A stretch of 32,986 nt of DNA from Mesorhizobium sp. SCN 65-20 (GTDB lineage: Bacteria; Pseudomonadota; Alphaproteobacteria; Rhizobiales; Rhizobiaceae). The first letter of the stretch is position 1. Each line of letters begins with the position of its first letter. This document shows positions 24,872 to 32,894 of the stretch, piece by piece. The position numbers were made by a program, and so were the translations under genes. Below the pieces are notes generated by a model that did no database searches, was not told the DNA's origin, and was given only the letters and a program-made list of their open reading frames with translations. The stretch spans positions 1 to 32,986 of the forward strand of contig MEEF01000034.1 of assembly GCA_001724355.1 (NCBI GenBank), written 5' to 3'.

Positions 24872-24908
24872 GTCCAATTCACAATCTTTCATTCGCAAGG
24901 AGGTCGCC

Positions 24909-25358
24909 ATGACCTGGACTTCCCGCGACTTCACCGTCGCGGAATGCGCCGCGCTGAGCGGCATCCACCGCGCCAACATCGATCTCATCATCCACCGCGC
25001 CAAGGGCTGCGAAGTGCTCTTCAGCGAGAAGCGCGGTTATCGGCGTTGGTTTTCGCCACGCGATATCGCGGTGCTTCGGATCGCATTCGAGTTTGAGCGG
25101 GGCGGCCGAAGCTGGCTGTCAGCTCTGGGCACCGCGTTCGATCACCTTCAGGAGCCACCGCCGGCTGACGCCCTCCTAGTGCTGACACCGGCACCTGTCC
25201 GTGCGTCTGGCGGGCCACGCATAATCTCCGACCGCGACGTGCCCCGCCTGCCCATCGAACGGTCGACGCTGCTCGTACCCATCGGCAAGATCGTCGCAGA
25301 GATCGTCGATCGCTGCGCCCATATAAAGGAGACGCCCGTTGTGGCCGTTCAATCGTAA
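24909..25358 (+). CDS. MerR-like helix-turn-helix protein at head of capsid operon
   Basis: This 149-residue protein starts at ATG 24909 behind AAGGAGGTCGCC. Its first 65 residues (FTVAECAALSGIHRANIDLIIHRA, then GYRRWFSPRDIAVLRIAFEFERGG) look like a MerR-type winged helix. The rest is proline-rich with no clear fold, ending at the start of the portal gene with a 20-base overlap. It is the first gene after the two terminators, so it might regulate late transcription or take part in packaging. No known family is assigned. Confidence 0.65.
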   Translation: MTWTSRDFTVAECAALSGIHRANIDLIIHRAKGCEVLFSEKRGYRRWFSPRDIAVLRIAFEFERGGRSWLSALGTAFDHLQEPPPADALLVLTPAPVRASGGPRIISDRDVPRLPIERSTLLVPIGKIVAEIVDRCAHIKETPVVAVQS

Positions 25359-26559
25359 GACATCCGAACCCACCGAGACCAAGGCTGATCTGACAGACCC
25401 CACGTCGGAAAGCTGGGAAGCCTTGACCGGCATGTTCGTCCCGTCATCGACGGGCATTTCAGTTAACGCCGAAATCGCGATGCGCGTCCCGGCAGTGAAT
25501 GCGGCGGTCACACTGATCACCACTGCGGCCGGCACGCTGCCGTGCAAGGTCTACAAGTCGACCGACGACGGCAAGGAAGCTGCCTCCGATCATGCCGCGT
25601 ATGTGCTTGTGCATGACGAAGCCAATGACTGGCAATCGGCTGGCAAGGTTCGCGAGTTGGTTACGATCGATGCCTTGTTGCATGGCGATGGCTTCGCCTT
25701 TGTGAACAAGGCCGGCAACAAGCCCGTCGAGATCCTGTACCTGCCGCGCAGCAACGTCAGCGTCGAATATCTCGACAGTGGCGAGGCGCGGTACCGCGTA
25801 GGCAAGACGCTCTATAAGCCGGACGCCATCATCCACGTGCAGGCGCCCAGCATCGACGGAAAAACCGGCCTTGGACTGATCCGGGCCGGTCGGGAAGCCA
25901 TCGGCCTAGCCGTGCTGCTCGAGCGCACCAGCGCACGGCTGTTCCGCAACAATAGCCGACCCGGTGGCATTCTGAGCTTCAAGGGCCAGTTGCAGAAAAA
26001 GACGGTGGAGCGCATCGGCGAGTCCTGGCGCGCGGCGCATGGTGGCGACAAGGCGGGCGGCGTTGCGGTGCTGGACCAGGCCGGCGAGTACAAGCCCATC
26101 GCCTTCACAAGCGTGGAAAGCCAGCACCAGGAGCAGCGGAATTTCAGTATCGGCGAAATCTCACGGTTTACCCGCGTGCCTGTCACCATGCTTCAGGAAC
26201 TGTCGAAGGGGACCTTCGCGAACACGGAACAGCAGGCGCTTCAGTTTCTTCAGCTCTGCCTTTTGCCATGGCTCAAGGCATGGACGGACGCCTATCGGCG
26301 GACGCTTCTGACAAAGGAAGATCGCGCCGGATACAGCATCGAGTTCGTCGTCGACGATTTGTTGCGGGCCGACACCCAGGCCCGTGCGGCCGCCTATGCG
26401 CAGTTCCGTTCGGCTGGCGTGATGACTGCGAACGACGTGCGCCGGAAGGAGAGCCTGCCGGCGCTGCCGGATGGGAACACCTTGGCCTCGCCATACACCA
26501 CGGCGGGAAAGCCAGCCAACGACAACCGAAAACCAGAAGGGAACGCCGATGCAGCATAA
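25339..26559 (+). CDS. Phage portal protein, HK97 family
   Basis: This 406-residue protein forms the dodecameric ring at one capsid vertex through which DNA enters and leaves. HK97-type portal motifs are present: VPAVNAAVTLITTAAGTLP near residue 50, HDEANDWQSA near 91, LLHGDGFAFV near 113, and NFSIGEISRFTRVPVTML followed by TFANTEQQALQF near 265-300. The start is TTG 25339 with AAAGGAG at 25326. The protease gene overlaps its 3' end by 11 bases. It is typical in length for the family. Confidence 0.95.
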   Translation: MWPFNRKTSEPTETKADLTDPTSESWEALTGMFVPSSTGISVNAEIAMRVPAVNAAVTLITTAAGTLPCKVYKSTDDGKEAASDHAAYVLVHDEANDWQSAGKVRELVTIDALLHGDGFAFVNKAGNKPVEILYLPRSNVSVEYLDSGEARYRVGKTLYKPDAIIHVQAPSIDGKTGLGLIRAGREAIGLAVLLERTSARLFRNNSRPGGILSFKGQLQKKTVERIGESWRAAHGGDKAGGVAVLDQAGEYKPIAFTSVESQHQEQRNFSIGEISRFTRVPVTMLQELSKGTFANTEQQALQFLQLCLLPWLKAWTDAYRRTLLTKEDRAGYSIEFVVDDLLRADTQARAAAYAQFRSAGVMTANDVRRKESLPALPDGNTLASPYTTAGKPANDNRKPEGNADAA

Positions 26560-27073
26560 GCACGGCTCACCGATCGAACTCGACATCAAGGCCATCGGAG
26601 ATGATGGCCTTTTTGCTGGGTACGCATCGGTCTTTAATGTGAAGGACCGCGGGGGCGATATTGTCATGCCCGGGGCGTTCACGAAATCACTCCAGACCTA
26701 TCCGCCCGCTCGTGTGAAGCTGCTCTACCAGCACAACACCACGGAGCCGATTGGTGTCTGGACCAAGTTTGAGGAAGACAGGCGCGGCTTGAAAGCCGAA
26801 GGCCGTCTGATCCTTGAAACAGCGAAGGGCCGCGAGGTCCATGCGCTGATGAAGGCTGGGGCTGTCGACGGTCTCAGTATCGGCTTCCGCACCATCAGGG
26901 ATGCGGTTGACCGCGAGAAGGGCGCTCGCCTGCTTCACGAACTCGAATTGCGGGAGGTGTCAATTGTGACATTCCCCATGAACGAGGACGCGACCGTATC
27001 GAGCGTCAAATCCACCAACGCTAGCGTTTCAGAGCTCGTCGCTGCGATCAGCGCGGCACGGGCCAACCTCTAG
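26549..27073 (+). CDS. HK97-type prohead protease (S78)
   Basis: This 174-residue maturation protease cleaves the scaffold-like arm of the capsid protein. The family motifs are visible: LFAGYASVFNVKDRGGDIVMPGAF in the first part, the catalytic histidine in LLYQHNTTEPIG, the catalytic serine in VDGLSIGFRT, and LELREVSIVTFPMN. I chose ATG 26549 (AGAAGGGAA upstream); the frame is open further left inside the portal gene. The position between portal and capsid genes is the usual HK97 order. Self-cleavage of the C-terminal tail is likely but not visible. Confidence 0.93.
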   Translation: MQHKHGSPIELDIKAIGDDGLFAGYASVFNVKDRGGDIVMPGAFTKSLQTYPPARVKLLYQHNTTEPIGVWTKFEEDRRGLKAEGRLILETAKGREVHALMKAGAVDGLSIGFRTIRDAVDREKGARLLHELELREVSIVTFPMNEDATVSSVKSTNASVSELVAAISAARANL

Positions 27074-27083
27074 AGGTATTGCA

Positions 27084-28220
27084 TTGACCATTCATACTTT
27101 CCCCGCCGATCTGGAAATCAAGTCGGCGAACACCGACCCGATCGACGCAGTGAAGACCGCCCTTCAGGGTCTCACCGAGGACATCAAAACCAAAACCGCA
27201 CCCGTCGCCGATCTGACGACCCGCCTTGAGGCGATCGAAACTAAGCTGAACCGTCCGGCGCTTGGCGGCAAGACCGACGAGCCGACGGAAGAGCAGAAGG
27301 CTTTCAGCGCCTATATCCGGCGCGGTGATGCAGGCCTTGCCGACGCCGAACGCAAGGCTCTAACGGTCTCGACCGATGCCACTGCCGGTTTTCTGGCGCC
27401 CACCAGCTTCGGCTCTGAAATCCTCAAGGCCCTGCGCGAGTTCAGCCCGATCCGGCAGTACGCTAAAGTCATTACCATCTCGGCCCGCGACGTGATGTAT
27501 CCGCGCCGCCTCGGCTCGACCGCCGCGACCTGGGTGGCAGAGATCGCCAACCGCACCGAGTCCGGCCCGTCCTACGAGCAGGTGACGCTCACCCCATACG
27601 AGCTTGCGACCTTCGTGGAAGTGTCCCGCCAGCTTCTGGAGGACAATGCTTACAACCTCGAGGGCGAGCTTGCTTCGGACCTGGCCGAGAGCTTCGCCAT
27701 CGCCGAGGCGACTGCATTCGTCGGCGGTGACGGAACTGGCAAGCCGAAGGGCATTCTGAACGCCACCGGCATCACTCAGGTGGTATCCGGCGCGGCGTCT
27801 ACTCTTGGCACCAATCCGGGCGACACGCTGATCGATGTGTTTTCGGCCATCCCGACCCTGCATGCCCAGAACGGTGCATGGTCGATGAACAGAAAGACGC
27901 TGGCAGCGGTGAAGAAGATCAAGGACACGACTGGCCAATATCTCTGGCAGCCGTCCCTGCGCGACGGTGCGCCATCGACGCTGCTTGGCCGTCCGGTGAT
28001 CGAGATGGTCGACATGCCCGACATCGCGGCCAACGCTATCCCGATCGTGTTCGGCGACTGGTCCGGCTACCGGATCGTCGATCGCGTCGACATGTCGATC
28101 CTCTCCGACCCGTACACTCGGGCGAAGAACGGCATCAACGTCTTTCACGCCCGCAAGCGCGTGGGTGGTGATGTCACCAATCCCGACCGCTTCGTGAAGC
28201 TCAAGATCGCGGCTTCCTAA
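27084..28220 (+). CDS. Major capsid protein, HK97 fold
   Basis: This 378-residue protein builds the icosahedral shell. The first 90 residues form the delta (scaffold) domain, helical and charged (ALQGLTEDIKTKTAPVADLTTRLEAIETKL). A typical cleavage region follows near LTVSTDATAGFLAP, about residue 100. The mature part has the family landmarks REFSPIRQYAKV, WVAEIANRTES, ELATFVEVSRQLLEDNAYNLE and FVGGDGTGKPKGIL. The start codon is TTG at 27084, with AGAGG seven bases before it. A UUCG hairpin terminator follows. Confidence 0.95.
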   Translation: MTIHTFPADLEIKSANTDPIDAVKTALQGLTEDIKTKTAPVADLTTRLEAIETKLNRPALGGKTDEPTEEQKAFSAYIRRGDAGLADAERKALTVSTDATAGFLAPTSFGSEILKALREFSPIRQYAKVITISARDVMYPRRLGSTAATWVAEIANRTESGPSYEQVTLTPYELATFVEVSRQLLEDNAYNLEGELASDLAESFAIAEATAFVGGDGTGKPKGILNATGITQVVSGAASTLGTNPGDTLIDVFSAIPTLHAQNGAWSMNRKTLAAVKKIKDTTGQYLWQPSLRDGAPSTLLGRPVIEMVDMPDIAANAIPIVFGDWSGYRIVDRVDMSILSDPYTRAKNGINVFHARKRVGGDVTNPDRFVKLKIAAS

Positions 28221-28225
28221 TCAGA

Positions 28226-28253
28226 CTGGGGCTCCTTCGGGAGCCCCTTTCAT
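28226..28253 (+). terminator. UUCG-capped hairpin after the capsid gene
   Basis: GGGGCTCC (28228-28235) pairs perfectly with GGAGCCCC (28240-28247) around TTCG, a stable C(UUCG)G tetraloop, followed by TTTCATTT. It may end part of the transcription or protect the capsid mRNA 3' end. Confidence 0.8.
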
Positions 28254-28264
28254 TTGGAGGTATC

Positions 28265-28632
28265 ATGCCATCAGCAGCACCGCGCTTCTGTACCTGCGGC
28301 AGGCATGTCGTGCCGGCAGGCAAGCGCTGTCCGTGCGCCGTGGCTCGGAAAGCCAAGGGCGATAGTGAGAGGCCATGCGCTTCAGCCAGAGGCTACACGG
28401 GAAAATGGTCCAAAGAGTCCAAGGCGTTCTTGGCGTTGCCGGGTAATGAAAGATGCGCCTGCGGATGCGGACGAGTTGCCAACATGGTCGACCATCGCAT
28501 CGCCCCGAAAGGCGACATGCAGTTGTTCTGGACCGATCTAACTGGCAGCCGTTCAACGTTGCCTGCAACACTCGCAAGGCCATTCGCCTTGAGGGTGGCT
28601 TCGGAAGAAAGCCCCAGACCGATCGAGCGTGA
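28265..28632 (+). pseudogene. HNH endonuclease gene interrupted by a frameshift
   Basis: From ATG 28265 (GGAGGTATC upstream) the protein has paired cysteine motifs (FCTCG, RCPC, CACGCG) and VDHRIAPKGDMQLFW. At 28529-28531 the reading jumps: the next frame continues DRSNWQPFNVACNTRKAIRL and stops at TGA 28630-28632, which is the normal end of a phage HNH nuclease. One G seems missing from TTCTGG-ACC. Without a shift the frame runs to 28711 as unrelated sequence. HNH proteins often act with the terminase in cos packaging. Sequencing error, a true lesion or a programmed shift are all possible. Confidence 0.75.
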
Positions 28633-28776
28633 CCCGCTTCTGGCTCGAGACGCCGTGACGGGCGGGGCTGGGGTCGGAAGAACCGATCGACGTCGAGGAC
28701 CGGCGGGGTAGCGTCGCTCACGACAAACTGAAATTGGGACGTTCACTAAAATTGAACAATAAGAAGGAATCCATTC

Positions 28777-29070
28777 ATGGAATTGATAACGCTTGTCCAG
28801 TTCAAGGACCATGCGCGCATCGCTCACGATGACGACGACGCAGAGATCCAACTCAAGGTCGACGCGGCCAACGAATACGTTGCCGGTCTTGTCGATATCG
28901 ATCCTGCTGAACTGCCCGCCTATGAGCCGCCTGCCGACGTAAAGCAGGCCACTTTGATGATCGCGGCCCACTGGTTTGAAAACCGCGAAAACAGCTTCCC
29001 CGGAACGATCGCCGAGATCCCGCTCGATGCGCAGGAAATCCTGCTGAACCATCGTAGCTGGGCATTCTAG
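28777..29070 (+). CDS. Head-tail connector protein (HK97 gp6-like)
   Basis: This 97-residue protein matches the gp6-like connector family: it begins ELITLVQFKDHARIAHDDDDAEI, followed by a helix (KVDAANEYVAGLV), then VKQATLMIAAHWFENRE and an LLNHRSWAF ending. Such proteins form a ring beneath the portal and close the filled head, giving a docking site for tails. AAGAAGG stands in front of ATG 28777. In a tail-less satellite this gene is the interface expected to fit helper tails. Confidence 0.87.
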   Translation: MELITLVQFKDHARIAHDDDDAEIQLKVDAANEYVAGLVDIDPAELPAYEPPADVKQATLMIAAHWFENRENSFPGTIAEIPLDAQEILLNHRSWAF

Positions 29071-29083
29071 AGGGTTTGAAATC

Positions 29084-29749
29084 ATGAACATCAAAGTCAG
29101 AGGCCTTGAATTCTACGAGGGCGATCAGGGTGACAGGCCCTTCACCGTCCTTGCCCACGGCACAGTTATGCTCGACCGCGTGGTGCTTTCGGGCGTGACG
29201 CTGGCCTGGTCGCGAGATGAGGGCGCAACCGCGCTTGCTCCATCGGCGCGGACCGTGACCGGCGCGCATGCCATTCGCTGGGATTGCCGTGACACCTTCG
29301 CGAAAGAGATCGCGGAGAAAATGCTGGATCTCTTCAAGCGGATGGGCGGTGAGCTGCCGCCATCAACGCCAGCCAAGGCCGCAAACCGTTCGAATGCGGT
29401 GCGTCGAATAAAGGACAAGCGCATATTCGTGCCGTTCTCCGATCTGGAGTTGTCTGTCGAAGTGGGTTTGCCGCTGGAGAAGCGTGTTTCCGACGGGCTC
29501 GACGTGGTGTCCGAAAAGCGTGGCGCGCCCTGCTACACGGCGATCTACGAGCGCACCGAGCCGTCGACCGCCACCAAGGTTCTCGGCGACGAGAGGGAAC
29601 GTGGCCCTGATGCACTTGCCTATGACGCGGCTGTTGCAGTCCATGCGGCCTCACGGGACGAAGCCTCCGACGACGAGGCAATCGACGGCCTCCACCGCAC
29701 GCTCGGCATTTGCGCGGTCGAAGAAACCATGGCGAGGGCCGGTCTATGA
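29084..29749 (+). CDS. Unrecognised protein, 221 residues, in the head module
   Basis: I do not recognise this protein. The first 90 residues (MNIKVRGLEFYEGDQGDRPFT, LSGVTLAWSRDEGATALAPSA, FAKEIAEKMLDLFKRMGGE) look like one compact domain with the same layout as the small ORFs at 21088 and 21403. The second half is charged and less ordered. It starts 13 bases after the connector gene and its stop overlaps the TerS start (ATGA). By position it could be a head-closure protein, but its sequence does not show that. Confidence 0.65.
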   Translation: MNIKVRGLEFYEGDQGDRPFTVLAHGTVMLDRVVLSGVTLAWSRDEGATALAPSARTVTGAHAIRWDCRDTFAKEIAEKMLDLFKRMGGELPPSTPAKAANRSNAVRRIKDKRIFVPFSDLELSVEVGLPLEKRVSDGLDVVSEKRGAPCYTAIYERTEPSTATKVLGDERERGPDALAYDAAVAVHAASRDEASDDEAIDGLHRTLGICAVEETMARAGL

Positions 29750-30153
29750 GCCATCATACTCGTGGGGCAAAAGCCACGCCGCGCCCCATAGCGGACGCGG
29801 TGCGAAAGGTGCCTGCTCCACCGAAAGATATGACCGACGAGGCCGAGAAGGAATGGAGGCGCGTCATGCCCGTTCTGATCGAGCGGCGCGTGCTGTCTCA
29901 GGCTGACATTCACGCGGTCGAGCGATTTGCTGAGGCCAGCGGCGATATCAAGATCGCCCGTGCTGCCATCGCCAAGGACGGTGCCTATGTCGAAAACCGG
30001 CTGGGCGAACTGAAGCGTCATCCTGGGTTCGCCACCTTGCGAGAGGCGACAGCCGAGGCCCGCCGCTGGGCCGCAGAGCTTGGTCTGACACCCTCAGCCC
30101 GTAGCCGTGCTGGCGCCCACGAGGGCGACGAAGACAATCCACTTGATCTGTAG
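29746..30153 (+). CDS. terS: Terminase small subunit (P27 family)
   Basis: This 135-residue protein fits the P27-type small terminase: PPKDMTDEAEKEWRRVMPVLIERRVLSQAD, then a helical segment (FAEASGDIKIARAAI), and PGFATLREATAEARRWAAELGLTPSAR near the end, which is a family hallmark. TerS binds the packaging site on the DNA and loads TerL, so it decides which genome is packaged. ATG 29746 overlaps the upstream stop (ATGA). terL follows eight bases after its stop. Confidence 0.9.
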   Translation: MSHHTRGAKATPRPIADAVRKVPAPPKDMTDEAEKEWRRVMPVLIERRVLSQADIHAVERFAEASGDIKIARAAIAKDGAYVENRLGELKRHPGFATLREATAEARRWAAELGLTPSARSRAGAHEGDEDNPLDL

Positions 30154-30161
30154 GAGGTCGC

Positions 30162-31766
30162 ATGGCTCGACCAGAATGGCTGTTTGACGACAGCCCGATC
30201 CCCGATCCGCTCGGGCATGGCCAACGCGCCGTCGACTTCTTGCTGGCGCTCAAGCATCCCAAATCACGCCTGCCAGGTCGACAGTTCCAACTCGATCCAT
30301 GGGTTGAGCGTCTGGTGAGACGCGTCTACTCGCCTCGCGATGCAGACGGCCAGCGGCAGGTGCGAACTGTTTTCATCCTATCCCCAAGGGGATCACGCAA
30401 AACGTCCATCGGTGCCGCGCTGATTGCGCTTCATACCTTTGGCCCGGAGCGCGTCCCGAACGGCCAGACGGTCAGTGCGGCGGCCGACGCCAAGCAGGCG
30501 TTGATCGCCTATGACGAGGCGCTTGGCATCGTCCAGGCCATGCCCGAGGTCGCCGCGAAGCTTCAGGTGCGGGTGGGCACGCACAAGATCAGGCATCCGA
30601 AGAAGGGCGCAACCTACGAGTCGATCAGCTCGGACGGCGCGACCCAGCACGGCAGGACTGTCAACTTCCTGTTGTCGGATGAAATCCACGCATGGAAGAA
30701 ACGGGATCTCTGGGAGGCGCTGAAAACTTCTCTGGCGAAGACGGCGGAGTCCCTGCACGTCATCACCACGACGGCGGGCCGCGGGCAGGACAATCTTGCG
30801 TTCGATCTAGTTTCTTACGCCCGCAAGGTGGCCGCCGACCCGTCCATCGATCCGTCGTTTCTGCCGGTTCTGTTCGAGCCGGACGTGGGCGCGGACTGGA
30901 AGGACGAGGCTCTATGGCATGAGGTCAACCCCGGCCTTGCGCTTGGCTATCCCGACCTCAAGGGCTTGCGGGCGATGGCTCGTGAGGCCGAAAACCGACC
31001 TGCGGATCAGGATGCCTTCAAGCAGTATCACCTGAATTTCTGGCCCGACCATTCCACGTCGCCCTTCGTCGACATGGCGACCTATGATGAGGGCAGCGCC
31101 CCGATCGACACGGACAGCCTGGCCGGCAAGGAATGCTGGCTTGCCGCGGACCTGTCGTCGAGCGGGGATCTGACCGTCGTCATCGCGGCCTTCCGTGACG
31201 GCGACAACACGATCATCGTGCCTCACTTTTTCTGCCCGAAGCAGAATCTGCGGCAGCGACAGGAAGCGACGGGCGCGCCATATGTGCGGTGGGCGGCCGA
31301 TGGTCTGATTACGGCGACGGAGGGTAACGTCGTGGACTTCCGCGCGGTTGAGGACCGCATCCGCGAACTGTGCGAGCTATACGACGTGCAGGAGATCGCT
31401 TTCGACCCCGCGCTGGCTCGAAACGTCCTCAACAACCTTCTCGAGGACGGCTATCCGGCAATTGAGTTCCGGCAGGGTGCTCTGTCCATGATGCCGGCTA
31501 TCGCCGAGATGGAGCGGGCCGTCATTGCCGGCAGGCTGAGGCACGGAGGGCACCCGATCCTCCGTTTTTGCGTGTCCAACTGCGAGGTTGAGACCAACAG
31601 CCACGGCCATAAGGTTCGGCTCCACAAGTCAAAGCGCTGGCTATCGATCGACGGGGCCGTGGCAGCCGCCATGGCGACGTACCGGGCCAGCCTGGGCGAG
31701 TCAGCCGAGGGCGGGAGCCTCTACGATGACGACGACTGGGAAGCTGCTATAAAGGCATTCGCATAA
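30162..31766 (+). CDS. terL: Terminase large subunit
   Basis: This 534-residue DNA-packaging motor has an N-terminal ATPase and a C-terminal nuclease. Walker A is SPRGSRKT (residues 74-81), an accepted terminase variant of the P-loop. Walker B is FLLSDEIHAW with the acid pair at 173-174, and ITTTAGRGQDN near 196-206 is the coupling motif. The RNase H-like nuclease domain begins CWLAADLSSSGDLTVV near 326, with later acidic residues in EIAFDPALARN near 412 and LSIDGAVAAAM near 500. It is full length. AGGAGG precedes ATG 30162. It is placed after the capsid genes, unlike many HK97-type prophages, which have it first. Confidence 0.95.
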   Translation: MARPEWLFDDSPIPDPLGHGQRAVDFLLALKHPKSRLPGRQFQLDPWVERLVRRVYSPRDADGQRQVRTVFILSPRGSRKTSIGAALIALHTFGPERVPNGQTVSAAADAKQALIAYDEALGIVQAMPEVAAKLQVRVGTHKIRHPKKGATYESISSDGATQHGRTVNFLLSDEIHAWKKRDLWEALKTSLAKTAESLHVITTTAGRGQDNLAFDLVSYARKVAADPSIDPSFLPVLFEPDVGADWKDEALWHEVNPGLALGYPDLKGLRAMAREAENRPADQDAFKQYHLNFWPDHSTSPFVDMATYDEGSAPIDTDSLAGKECWLAADLSSSGDLTVVIAAFRDGDNTIIVPHFFCPKQNLRQRQEATGAPYVRWAADGLITATEGNVVDFRAVEDRIRELCELYDVQEIAFDPALARNVLNNLLEDGYPAIEFRQGALSMMPAIAEMERAVIAGRLRHGGHPILRFCVSNCEVETNSHGHKVRLHKSKRWLSIDGAVAAAMATYRASLGESAEGGSLYDDDDWEAAIKAFA

Positions 31767-31775
31767 CGGAGAGGA

Positions 31776-32309
31776 ATGATGCAGATCGATCTAACAGACG
31801 AGGAGAAGACCTGGGTTGCGGAAATCCAGTTCGATCAATCCAAGGTGCACGATCATGAACATTGGAAGCAAAACAGCGAGATTGCTTACGATCTTATTCG
31901 CTCACTGCTTGAGCGGAGAGCCATACCGGCACATCGGTTGAAATATTTTATCGATCCGTACTTCAATCCAGGAGGAAGGGGTAAATCTCGCAAAGATCGG
32001 TTCCTCGAGAATGCCGGCTCGTACGAGGACATGTATCGCCACAATCATTTCCTCGCTTACCTTCGGTATTTTATCTTGGGGCCGGACCTGCCGCCCTCGC
32101 TGATGGAGGCTTTTGGGAAAGCCGTAAAGGCATGTGGGCCGGTCACGTCCGGAGATGTTGATCCGCTTCGAAAGAAGGCGAGAGCTCTTGCGCGCCAATA
32201 TGCCTTGAACACGGCCGATGCCGATCGCTTCTACCAGTTGGCGCTGGAAACTATGGGGGCCAGTTCTTACGCCGAAGCGATATATCGGGCCGTGAAAGAT
32301 GTGCGGTGA
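31776..32309 (+). CDS. Unrecognised protein, probable accessory cargo
   Basis: I do not recognise this 177-residue soluble protein. It is rich in aromatic and charged residues (HDHEHWKQNSEIAYDLIRSLLERR; FIDPYFNPGG; MYRHNHFLAYLRYFIL) and looks mostly helical. Two ATG codons (31776 and 31779) follow GGAGAGG; the second has the better spacing. Its base composition seems less GC-rich than the head genes, suggesting separate acquisition. Ten bases after terL, it stands where satellites and prophages often carry host-benefit or anti-phage genes. That role is inference only. Confidence 0.65.
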   Translation: MMQIDLTDEEKTWVAEIQFDQSKVHDHEHWKQNSEIAYDLIRSLLERRAIPAHRLKYFIDPYFNPGGRGKSRKDRFLENAGSYEDMYRHNHFLAYLRYFILGPDLPPSLMEAFGKAVKACGPVTSGDVDPLRKKARALARQYALNTADADRFYQLALETMGASSYAEAIYRAVKDVR

Positions 32310-32393
32310 CGGCCTAAGCTGCACGACCGCGGGAGCAGGTCGTCGATCTGCGCAGGGCCAAGACTACGAGGGTGATTTGATGGCGGGGAAGGG

Positions 32394-32894
32394 TTAGCCG
32401 AAAGATACGACCGGCACTGCACCAGCCCGATCACGCGACTGTGCGGTATGCCAAATCCGCCACTTGCGAACAGGCAATGCCGTGTCATCTTGGTTAACGC
32501 GGCCGCTACCACCGAGATCAGCCGCTATCGCATCAAAATCGCTGCCGCCACGTCCTGGGGCATCGAAACGTAAGATAGCAGCATTGGGCTGAATAAAGAG
32601 CACTTTCAGCGTGTTTTCGAGATTCTGGTTCTTCGGAAATGACTCGTCACCATACTCGGGCTCGATCATCCAATTGGTTCCGTAAGAGTGGCACACCGCG
32701 TTCGAGGAGGCGTTGAACCAGATCGGGTAGTCGTTCTCGCCAGATTTCAGTGCGCCAACAAGGATACCTCCACCATCGGTGCGAAGGATATTGATGCAAA
32801 CCGCCAAGCCACCACGAATATTCATTCGGAATAGTTCGCCCGGCGTCGTGTCGGCGATCGTTTTCCGCTCCAGGTAGTCTAGAATCTCTGCCAT
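32394..32894 (-). CDS. Unrecognised protein on opposite strand, probable cargo
   Basis: This 166-residue protein begins MAEILDYLERKTIADTTPGELF and contains a segment with beta-strand character (GGILVGALKSGENDYPIWF). It has no signal peptide, membrane segment or helix-turn-helix. GGGGAAGATC upstream supports the ATG at 32894. It is the only minus-strand gene in the element and breaks the head operon before any tail gene appears. Its product does not look like a repressor. I can assign no family. Confidence 0.6.
   Translation of the reverse strand: MAEILDYLERKTIADTTPGELFRMNIRGGLAVCINILRTDGGGILVGALKSGENDYPIWFNASSNAVCHSYGTNWMIEPEYGDESFPKNQNLENTLKVLFIQPNAAILRFDAPGRGGSDFDAIAADLGGSGRVNQDDTALPVRKWRIWHTAQSRDRAGAVPVVSFG

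Noticed and set aside
28633-28776. Extra small gene between the HNH gene and the connector
   Set aside because: No frame has a start with a ribosome binding site or a recognisable product; I see only the connector's ribosome binding site.
24909-31766. Gene transfer agent cluster as explanation for the head genes
   Set aside because: The adjacent integrase, tRNA att fragment, primase and helicase point to an integrating replicating element; GTA clusters also carry tail genes and lack integrases.
32323-32343. Hairpin ACGACC/GGTCGT as a terminator between the convergent cargo genes
   Set aside because: Only six pairs and no T-tract on either side.
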